Assembly (NCBI GenBank): GCA_023230245.1
Contig: JALNXT010000019.1
Span: 1-12,290, forward strand
Reading direction: 5' to 3'
DNA from: Candidatus Cloacimonadota bacterium
Lineage (GTDB): Bacteria; Cloacimonadota; Cloacimonadia; Cloacimonadales; Cloacimonadaceae
Length of the DNA stretch: 12,290 nucleotides
The translations under genes were made by a program, and so were the position numbers. Positions 6,263 through 12,290 of the stretch are shown here, piece by piece. Every line of letters starts with the position of its first letter. Position 1 is the first letter of the stretch. The notes under the pieces were generated by a model that was not told the origin of the DNA, did no database searches, and saw only the letters and a program-made list of their open reading frames with translations.

Positions 6263-7393
6263 ATGTCGCAAACAGAGATAACCGATAAGATCAAGTGTCT
6301 GCTTTGGGCAAGAAGTGCAGGGAGATGTGAATATGAAGGTTGTAATGTGGAGTTGTACCAGGATTTGTTAACAGCAAAGCAAGTCAACAAAGCCTATATA
6401 GCACATATATATGCAGACAGCCCTGGTGGCGCAAGATACGATTCTATAGAGTCGCCCAAGCTTAAAAAAGACATCACCAATCTAATGCTATTATGTGACA
6501 CTCACCATCGTCTAATTGACAAAGAAGATGTTGCTGAACATCCTGTTGAGCGATTGCATACCATGAAAGAAAAGCATGAGAGTAGAATTAGGCATCTCAC
6601 TTCGTTTACACCTGATAAAAAGATCGTACCGATTATTTATGAGGCACCGATTGGTGTAAATATGGTACGAGTATCAAGAAAACTTATGGAACAGGCAATA
6701 TATAATCATGGTTTTTACCCTAGCGATGCAAGCATCGACTTAAGCATGCTAGATTGTGATAAGATAGATTGTGAGGCAGACTTTTGGCATCAACATATGC
6801 AGATTTTAGAAAGGAAAATCAAAGCGAATATAGATGATGCATTGACTAGGAATTCTGAGTACCAATTCGCTATTTTTGGTATCGCTCCCATTCCGTTACT
6901 GGTTTATCTAGGTAACAGGCTAAGAGACCTAACTAAAGTACATGTATTTCAGAAGCAAAGAGAACCTGACACTTGGGATTGGCAGGGTTATCCAGATGGT
7001 TTTGAATTCAAATATGAATGCGGAACCGATGGTGATGTTACAACTAAGGAAATAGCTTTAGTGCTAGCTGTTAGCGCTGATGTTGAAGACACGAGGATAA
7101 CTTCTGTATTAGGTGAAAATGTTGATATTTGGAGGATTACAGTCCCTAGTCCAAATTATAGCGCAATACAACATCCTGATCAATTGAGAGAATTCCGAGA
7201 ACTACTTAGGTGGATGTTTAACGAAATCAAAAAAAAGCATGGTGAAAAGAAAGTGATTCATGTCTTTCCCTCAACTCCAATAAGTATTTCTATTGAGTTA
7301 GGTAGGGTTAGAAACTCCAAAAGCGATTTACCAATGTTAGTTTATGATAATCAAAAAGAAAAAGGCTTTATACCAACTATAACAATCAAGTAA
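6263..7393 (+). CDS. cap5: CBASS effector: HNH nuclease fused to SAVED cyclic-nucleotide sensor (Cap5 type)
   Basis: The protein has 376 residues. Residues about 10-110 form an HNH nuclease with a zinc site: RCEYEGC (C22, C27), AHI (H48), NLMLLCDTHHRLID (N73, C78, H81, H82). Residues about 130-376 match a SAVED domain: YQFAIFGIAPIPLLVYLGNRL, split here as YQFAIFGIAPI and PLLVYLGNRL; then KVHVFQKQREPDTWDW, ALVLAVSADVED, and VIHVFPSTPISISIELGR. In Cap5 proteins the SAVED domain binds the cyclic oligonucleotide made by the partner CD-NTase. This causes assembly of active HNH dimers that degrade DNA and stop phage growth by killing or arresting the cell. It is the first gene of the operon, with GGAGG before the ATG and only 11 bp to the next gene. 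Composition is AT-rich compared with the methyltransferase gene upstream. The identity of the activating nucleotide cannot be read from the sequence. Confidence 0.92.
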   Translation: MSQTEITDKIKCLLWARSAGRCEYEGCNVELYQDLLTAKQVNKAYIAHIYADSPGGARYDSIESPKLKKDITNLMLLCDTHHRLIDKEDVAEHPVERLHTMKEKHESRIRHLTSFTPDKKIVPIIYEAPIGVNMVRVSRKLMEQAIYNHGFYPSDASIDLSMLDCDKIDCEADFWHQHMQILERKIKANIDDALTRNSEYQFAIFGIAPIPLLVYLGNRLRDLTKVHVFQKQREPDTWDWQGYPDGFEFKYECGTDGDVTTKEIALVLAVSADVEDTRITSVLGENVDIWRITVPSPNYSAIQHPDQLREFRELLRWMFNEIKKKHGEKKVIHVFPSTPISISIELGRVRNSKSDLPMLVYDNQKEKGFIPTITIK

Positions 7394-7404
7394 CGGAGGT
7401 TAGA

Positions 7405-8547
7405 ATGTTACTAGACAAATATGCAAAAGCTAATGACCTACTCGAAGCAATTTCTGATGAACTAGACATACCAGAGAGTATGTATAAAGCAGCAAAAAGT
7501 CACTATGAAAGTGTCGGAAAGTGGTTAGCTCAAGAAGGTACTTATTTTCAACAATTTAACGGAACTATTTTTACTCAGGGTTCATTTATGTTGGGTACTA
7601 TGATCAGACCTTATGACGAAAACCAAGACTATGATATTGATCTCGTTTTTCGGGTTGATATTCCAAAGGGTTACCTCTCGCAGTATGATCTCAAAAATAA
7701 AGTAGAACAAAGACTGTTAGAAAGTAACGTATATCGCAGGTTACTACAGCCTGAGAAACAGAGATGTTGGACGCTCAAGTATTCAAACAGTGAAAGATTT
7801 CATCTTGATATTCTTCCTGCAATACCAGATGTAGATTTCGCAGTTCATTTGAATGAAAGTTTCAAACTTGCGAAAGAACTATCAGTTGATGCACTTGCTA
7901 TAACAGATAATAAAGATGATCACTATTATAATCGCCATGGGATGTGGCCACAAAGTAATCCTTTAGGGTTTGGTAATTGGTTTAAAAGTCGTATGGAAGA
8001 GCGGTACACAATACTAAAAGAAGCATATGATATTCAACAAGTACCTGAGTATAAAAGAAAAACACCATTACAACGTGTTGTCCAAATACTTAAAAGACAC
8101 CGTGATATGATGTATGGTAGTAATGGTGAACATAAGCCTGCATCAATCATTATAACAACTCTTGCTGCCTCATATTACAATAATGAAGATAATATCATAA
8201 GCGCTTTAAGTAGGGCAGTTACAGGAATCAATGCTCTTAATGATGATTTCATCCTAAAAAATCCCGCTCATCCCGATGAGATATTTACAGATAAGTGGAA
8301 CAATGAGCCTGAAAAACGTGTTGAATTTAATAGGTGGAAGGCACAGCTCTATAGGGATTATTCAGATTTGGTAAGCGGAGATAGTACTCGAATACAAAAA
8401 GCAATGTACTCCGCTTTCGACGAATCTGTAGTAAAAGAGGCTGCATACAACCTGACAAATCGTGGATCAACACCAAGTGTCTTGTATGATAACAAGCCAT
8501 TTGTCCAAATCAAAGACCCTATCAAACCTTATGGTTACAGTAATTGA
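7405..8547 (+). CDS. CD-NTase, cGAS/DncV-like cyclic oligonucleotide synthase of CBASS
   Basis: The protein has 380 residues. The nucleotidyltransferase signature is clear: TQGSFMLGTMIRP (G59-S60), then DYDIDLVF with metal-binding D77 and D79, and a third acid D135 in RFHLDILPAIPD. The helical second half (PLQRVVQILKRHRDMMY, about 221-237) fits the CD-NTase fold. On phage infection it would make a cyclic di- or trinucleotide that activates the HNH-SAVED effector. GGAGG precedes the ATG. Its 3' end overlaps the next gene by 17 bp. The protein ends in KPYGYSN; in type II CBASS the extreme C-terminus of the synthase is the part conjugated by the E2-like partner, so this tail deserves attention. 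I cannot place it in a CD-NTase clade or name its product from sequence alone. Confidence 0.93.
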   Translation: MLLDKYAKANDLLEAISDELDIPESMYKAAKSHYESVGKWLAQEGTYFQQFNGTIFTQGSFMLGTMIRPYDENQDYDIDLVFRVDIPKGYLSQYDLKNKVEQRLLESNVYRRLLQPEKQRCWTLKYSNSERFHLDILPAIPDVDFAVHLNESFKLAKELSVDALAITDNKDDHYYNRHGMWPQSNPLGFGNWFKSRMEERYTILKEAYDIQQVPEYKRKTPLQRVVQILKRHRDMMYGSNGEHKPASIIITTLAASYYNNEDNIISALSRAVTGINALNDDFILKNPAHPDEIFTDKWNNEPEKRVEFNRWKAQLYRDYSDLVSGDSTRIQKAMYSAFDESVVKEAAYNLTNRGSTPSVLYDNKPFVQIKDPIKPYGYSN

Positions 8548-9289
8548 TGTTGTAACTCATACTCAAGTTGCGAATGAGTATCTTGAGTTGAATGAAAAGT
8601 ACAAGTATCTAATCTGGACACCAGTTAAGGATGGGTATTGCATTGAAGGTACCATATCTTTGTCAGCTCAACACAGAAATGTATCCTTACAAATAGAGTA
8701 TCATGTTCGGATAGATATACCGAAGGATTATCCTCGAACTATACCTGTTTGCTACGAGATTGGCAATAAAATTGAACCATCTTATCATCAATACCAGAAT
8801 GGTAGACTATGCCTTGGAGTTGATACAAACCAGTACATGAAGTTTAGGTCTAATCAGCGCTTACTCGGTTTCGTGAATGACTTACTTATCCCGTATTTGT
8901 TTGGTTACGAGTATTTTGTTACGTTTGGGATAACTGCACCATGGTCTGAAGAAAGACATAACGCACCAGGTTTGGTTGATTACTACAGTGGATATTTCGA
9001 GAATGTAAGTAGCATTTCACAGTTGCTTCACCTATTAATGTATACCATTGTTTTGCGAAATGTGTATCTTCCAAACAACCCCTGCCCTTGCGGGAGCGGT
9101 AAGCATGTGAGGTTGTGCCATAAAGACAAAGTGTTACAACTCAGAAAGTTATGTATCGGAGAAATACTCCTTCGTGATGTATGCTATATTATCAATAACA
9201 TCCTTTTAGAGCCAACGATGTTAAGCGAAAGTGAAGTATCCAATGTGATATCATTAAAGACGTTTATAGATAAGCACTGCTTAACTTGA
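8531..9289 (+). CDS. CBASS E2-like conjugating enzyme with C-terminal SEC-C zinc motif
   Basis: Taken from the ATG at 8531 the protein has 252 residues. Residues about 25-135 look like a bacterial E2 (ubiquitin-conjugating) fold: YHVRIDIPKDYPRTIPVCYE (beta strands and the conserved Pro-rich turn), then H86 and NGRLCLG with candidate catalytic Cys94. Residues 184-199 are a SEC-C motif, NPCPCGSGKHVRLCHK (C185, C187, C196, H197), which should bind zinc. The E1 and JAB peptidase of long type II CBASS are absent, so this fits the type II 'short' class in which E2 alone acts on the CD-NTase. The start overlaps the CD-NTase gene by 17 bp and lacks a strong ribosome binding site, suggesting translational coupling. 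An upstream in-frame GTG at 8462 is less likely. Confidence 0.82.
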   Translation: MVTVIDVVTHTQVANEYLELNEKYKYLIWTPVKDGYCIEGTISLSAQHRNVSLQIEYHVRIDIPKDYPRTIPVCYEIGNKIEPSYHQYQNGRLCLGVDTNQYMKFRSNQRLLGFVNDLLIPYLFGYEYFVTFGITAPWSEERHNAPGLVDYYSGYFENVSSISQLLHLLMYTIVLRNVYLPNNPCPCGSGKHVRLCHKDKVLQLRKLCIGEILLRDVCYIINNILLEPTMLSESEVSNVISLKTFIDKHCLT

Positions 9290-9296
9290 CCTATTG

Positions 9297-9319
9297 CCCA
9301 TGTAGTTTGATGGGTTTTT
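9297..9319 (+). terminator. Intrinsic terminator at the end of the CBASS operon
   Basis: CCCAT (9297-9301) pairs with ATGGG (9310-9314) across an 8-nt loop and is followed directly by TTTTT (9315-9319). It begins 8 bp after the E2 stop codon, the expected place for the end of the operon transcript. Confidence 0.7.
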
Positions 9320-9662
9320 CTAAATAGATCTCAGTTCGCCCCCGCATGGCACTGCGCCAACCAGGGGTGATTTTTATTGTGCTGCTTAGTGCTTGAGCTT
9401 GGTTTTACGATTGAGGGCTTTTTCGTTTCAGTTGCATATTATTCCGGGTGACGATTTATTTGGGGAGTTGCAAACTTACTGTCTAAGTTCGTGAATCTAT
9501 AGATTTGGGTCTTCTGCAATGCTGGACATTCAATAGAATAATAGTAACTGGGTTGGAGTTTCGCTATTTCCCTTGACAAAGAGTAAGCTCACAAACTTTG
9601 TAATCCGCAAATATGATTAACGGCAGAAGCACTTGCAAAGCTGATTTAAGGAGTTTTATACC
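9320..9662. other. Gene-free stretch upstream of the dehydrogenase operon
   Basis: No coding frame is supported over these 343 bases. The stretch holds a perfect 12-bp palindrome AATCTATAGATT at 9494-9505, a possible regulator site. It also holds TTGACA at 9573-9578, followed 20 bp later by TGTAAT, a poorly spaced promoter candidate. AAGGAG at 9648-9653 is the ribosome binding site of the next gene. No repeat of the tRNA 3' end was seen here that would mark an integration boundary. Confidence 0.4.
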
Positions 9663-11741
9663 ATGGTGCATGACAACCGCATCCTCACCCATCCCATTTT
9701 AAGCGTACCAGAGATGGAGGAAATCCAATTTTACTGGAATGGTACAAAGCTCAACGCCCGCAAAGGAGAAATGATCTCCTCTGCGCTTATTGCCAATGGC
9801 ATCTCTATCTTTGGTCATCATCATAAAGATGGAGGGGCACAGGGCATATTTTGCGCCAATGGTCAATGCGCCAAATGTAGCGTAATCGCCAATGGCGTAT
9901 CGGTTAAATCCTGCATGACAGCGGTTGCCGAAAATATGATCGTGCAAAGCGTGGAAGGACTTGCCACTTTACCCGCTGACGACCAACCTCAAAGCTTTGA
10001 GCCAATAGAACATCTCAGCACAGAAGTGCTAATCATTGGCGGTGGACCTGCAGGATTATCGGCTGCCATAGAACTCGGCAAGAAGCATATCCCAGTGATC
10101 TTGATAGATGACAAAAACGCACTTGGCGGGAAGCTGGTATTACAGACACACAAGTTCTTTGGCTCGGAAGAAGATAGCCGTGCAGGAACACGTGGACACG
10201 ATATCGGCAAGATACTAGCAACAGAAGTTGCTGGCTTTGCCTCTGTGGAAGTTTGGCTGAATAGCACCGCAATCTTTGTATTTAGCGACCAAAAGGTGGG
10301 AATACTTAAAGATGGCGTGTATAAAATTGTAACTCCCAAACGTATTCTTAACGCCGCCGGTGCCAGAGAAAAGTTCTTGCGCTTTCCCGGCAATAAGCTT
10401 GCTCGTATTTATGGCGCAGGAGCCTTTCAGACACTGGTAAACAGAGATTTAGTGCGTCCCACAGAACGTTTGTTTATCATAGGCGGTGGTAATGTAGGTT
10501 TGATAGCAGGTTATCACGCACTGCAAGCCGGTATTGAAGTAGTAGGATTGGTAGAAGCTATGCCTGTTTGTGGCGGATACAAGGTGCATGCAGATAAGCT
10601 AAAACGTTTGGGTGTGCCCATCTATACATCTCATTCCATCCTCTGTGCAAATGGTAATGAAGCCGTAGAATCCATCACCATCACGGCAATAGACAACAAG
10701 TTTCAGGCTATCAAAGGAACAGAGAAAACCTTTACTTGCGACACTATCCTTATCGCAGTGGGTCTGGATTCATTAAGCGAATTTACCATCGAAGCAGAAG
10801 CAGCCGGAATTCCTGTTGATTCTGCCGGAGACGCTTTGGAAATAGCCGAAGCCAGCTCTGCCATGTTTAATGGCAAGATCGCCGGACTGAAGATGGCCTC
10901 GGCACTATCGGGTGTAACTGGCAATCCCATTCCAGCAGATTGGTATGCCAAAGCCGAAGCATTGAAAGCACACCCCGGGGTGATTAAGGGTTATCAAAAT
11001 AGCGAAGCTGAAGAAGGCGTGTTCCCCATAATTCACTGCTTGCAGGAAATACCTTGCAATCCCTGCACCACTGTTTGCCCTACAAATTCTATCCACACCG
11101 AGGATAGCTCTCTTTTAGCAGTCCCGATATACGACGGCAAATGCATAGGTTGCGCTAAATGCTTGCTTATCTGCCCCGGACTTGCCATCACTCTGGTTGA
11201 TTATAGAAAGGATAAAGACCTGCCTACCGTTAGCGTGGTTTACGAAGTTACAAACAAAGTTATCAAGATCGGTGACAGCATGCCCTTAGTTGATATTAAC
11301 GCTAAGGATATAGGCTGTTTTGAAGTTACTGCCATACAGGATTACGCCAAACAGCATTGCCAGATTGTACGTTTTGCCGTTCCCAAAGCAATTGCTAAGC
11401 AAATTGCCGGTTTTAAGATACAAGCAGCAAAAGTAAGCGAACCTTTGGCAACGGCGATTATCCCGGAAAGGTTGGCAGATGATGCCATGATCTGCCTGTG
11501 CGAAAGGGTTAGCGTGGGGCAAGTGCGAGCTTTAATCCGTGGTGGCATTAGTGATCTTAATCAGATAAAGTCTATCACCAGGGCAGGAATGGGACCTTGC
11601 GGAGCAAAAACCTGTGAAGTAATGATAAAAGGGTTGCTGCGCGAAGAGGGTATTCCTACTACCGATGTAGTTCCCAATACCAAGCGTCCCTTGTTTATTG
11701 AAATTCCCTTATCCAAGTTTCCTGATGGGAGCATAAAATGA
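9663..11741 (+). CDS. FAD/iron-sulphur oxidoreductase, alpha subunit of an amine/imino-acid dehydrogenase complex
   Basis: The protein has 692 residues in four parts. Residues about 20-100 are a [2Fe-2S] ferredoxin domain (C64, C69, C72, C84). Residues about 120-410 are a two-dinucleotide-binding flavoprotein: GGGPAG (126-131) for FAD and GGGNVG (274-279) for NAD(P). Residues about 459-505 are a 2x[4Fe-4S] ferredoxin: C459, C465, C468, C472, then C494, C497, C500, C504. Residues about 611-651 are a BFD-like [2Fe-2S] domain (CLC and GPCGAKTC; C611, C613, C646, C651). This layout belongs to the alpha subunits of heteromeric sarcosine oxidase, archaeal proline dehydrogenase and opine/HCN synthase type enzymes, where it carries electrons from the DAO-type partner to an acceptor. 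The next gene is such a partner and overlaps by 4 bp (ATGA). The substrate cannot be told from sequence. Confidence 0.88.
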   Translation: MVHDNRILTHPILSVPEMEEIQFYWNGTKLNARKGEMISSALIANGISIFGHHHKDGGAQGIFCANGQCAKCSVIANGVSVKSCMTAVAENMIVQSVEGLATLPADDQPQSFEPIEHLSTEVLIIGGGPAGLSAAIELGKKHIPVILIDDKNALGGKLVLQTHKFFGSEEDSRAGTRGHDIGKILATEVAGFASVEVWLNSTAIFVFSDQKVGILKDGVYKIVTPKRILNAAGAREKFLRFPGNKLARIYGAGAFQTLVNRDLVRPTERLFIIGGGNVGLIAGYHALQAGIEVVGLVEAMPVCGGYKVHADKLKRLGVPIYTSHSILCANGNEAVESITITAIDNKFQAIKGTEKTFTCDTILIAVGLDSLSEFTIEAEAAGIPVDSAGDALEIAEASSAMFNGKIAGLKMASALSGVTGNPIPADWYAKAEALKAHPGVIKGYQNSEAEEGVFPIIHCLQEIPCNPCTTVCPTNSIHTEDSSLLAVPIYDGKCIGCAKCLLICPGLAITLVDYRKDKDLPTVSVVYEVTNKVIKIGDSMPLVDINAKDIGCFEVTAIQDYAKQHCQIVRFAVPKAIAKQIAGFKIQAAKVSEPLATAIIPERLADDAMICLCERVSVGQVRALIRGGISDLNQIKSITRAGMGPCGAKTCEVMIKGLLREEGIPTTDVVPNTKRPLFIEIPLSKFPDGSIK

Positions 11742-12290
11742 CTAAAGTATATGACGTTATCGTAATCGGCGCAGGGTCAATTGGCTTGCCTGCAGCTTAC
11801 AACTTGGCGAAAAGCGGGAGATCGGTTTTAGTAATTGATCCCGAACATGGACCCGGACAAGAAAACAATAAAAAAGCGATTGGCGGAGTGCGTGCTACCC
11901 ATTCTGATTTTGGCAAGATAAGCGTATGTTTGCGCTCTATCGAGATTATGCGCACCTGGCAAGAGACTACGGGCGATGATATTGGTTGGATGAGCAATGG
12001 CTACAGCTATCCTGCCTACAGAGCGCAAGATGCCAAAGCATTGCAAGACCTTATGGAAATCCAACACAGCTTTGGGCTGAACATCAAATGGCTTAGCCCC
12101 GAAGCATATAATATGATTGTGCCCGGCATTCTGATGGATGGCTTGCTTGGTTCCACGTTCTCACCGGAAGATGGATCATGCTCTCCCCTACTGGTGGCAT
12201 CATCTTACTATTTCCATGCCCTGCAAGCCGGGGTAGATTTCCGTTTTAATGAAGCCGTCACGGGCTTTTCTCTGCAAAATGATCATATTG
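11738..12290 (+). CDS. DAO-family FAD oxidoreductase, beta subunit (3' end outside window)
   Basis: The frame is open from the ATG at 11738 to the right edge (184 codons). Residues 4-35 form the FAD-binding Rossmann motif: VYDVIVIGAGSIGLPAAY (GxGxxG at 11-16) and VLVIDPE. KKAIGGVRATHSDFG follows, typical of sarcosine oxidase beta, proline dehydrogenase beta and related glycine/D-amino-acid oxidases. This subunit should oxidise the amine or imino acid and pass electrons to the multi-cluster protein encoded just upstream. The ATGA overlap with that gene indicates coupled translation and equal expression. The substrate-binding half lies beyond the window. Confidence 0.88.
   Translation, partial: MTKVYDVIVIGAGSIGLPAAYNLAKSGRSVLVIDPEHGPGQENNKKAIGGVRATHSDFGKISVCLRSIEIMRTWQETTGDDIGWMSNGYSYPAYRAQDAKALQDLMEIQHSFGLNIKWLSPEAYNMIVPGILMDGLLGSTFSPEDGSCSPLLVASSYYFHALQAGVDFRFNEAVTGFSLQNDHI

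Noticed and set aside
6118..6390. Minus-strand frame across the start of the HNH-SAVED gene
   Set aside because: It overlaps the effector start and its ribosome binding site, and the protein looks like a random translation.
8462..8530. Longer N-terminus for the E2-like protein from GTG at 8462
   Set aside because: The extra 23 residues lie inside the CD-NTase coding region in another frame, have no ribosome binding site and add nothing E2-like.
9320..9662. Possible attR copy of the tRNA 3' end downstream of CBASS
   Set aside because: Only a short partial match (TTCGTGAATCT against TTCGAATCTCG) was seen, too weak to call an attachment site.

Overview
The window looks like an accessory region of a bacterial chromosome with moderate-to-low GC. 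Best guess is a fermentative, amino-acid-using anaerobe of the Cloacimonadota type. This rests on the style of the proteins, the 25-bp inverted REP-like repeat and the iron-sulphur-rich amine/imino-acid dehydrogenase operon. No marker gene fixes the taxonomy, so it is inference only.

Region 1 (1 to about 3160) is one end of a Mu-like transposable element. A DDE transposase runs off the left edge on the minus strand (1-1487). It is preceded by, and overlaps, a small DNA-binding protein gene (1474-2013). Divergently, on the plus strand, lies a CI/LexA-type repressor with an autocleavable S24 domain (2255-3025). A short DNA motif, GCTTGGACA, is repeated four times on the transposase side of the repressor. 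The related core GTCCAA is clustered just beyond the repressor, where the element end should be.

Region 2 (about 3160-5740) holds a 140-bp REP/MITE-like inverted repeat (3279-3418), then a small unrecognised gene whose best ribosome binding site points to an AUA start (3471-3917), then a DNA methyltransferase fused to a C-terminal restriction-nuclease-like domain (4094-5740).

Region 3 (5819-9319) starts with a tRNA with anticodon GTC (Asp-type) and an irregular D arm, followed by a perfect hairpin. Then comes a three-gene anti-phage operon: an HNH-SAVED nuclease (Cap5 type), a CD-NTase (cGAS-like cyclic oligonucleotide synthase), and an E2-like conjugating enzyme with a C-terminal SEC-C zinc motif. 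This is a type II 'short' CBASS: there is an E2 but no E1 and no JAB peptidase. The operon is visibly AT-richer than its neighbours and ends at an intrinsic terminator, so it looks horizontally acquired.

Region 4 (9663 to the end) is a metabolic operon. A 692-residue FAD enzyme carries [2Fe-2S], 2x[4Fe-4S] and BFD-like domains. It overlaps by 4 bp (ATGA) with a DAO-family flavoprotein that runs off the right edge. The pair resembles the alpha and beta subunits of heteromeric sarcosine oxidase, proline dehydrogenase or opine oxidase complexes.

In short, a defence island (methyltransferase-nuclease plus CBASS) sits between a Mu-like element and a catabolic operon. CBASS as a class is known. 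The most unusual local features are the SEC-C-tailed E2, the nuclease domain with Ser in place of the usual acidic/Gln residue, the odd tRNA, the candidate AUA start, and the repeated motif shared between the operator region and the end of the transposable element.
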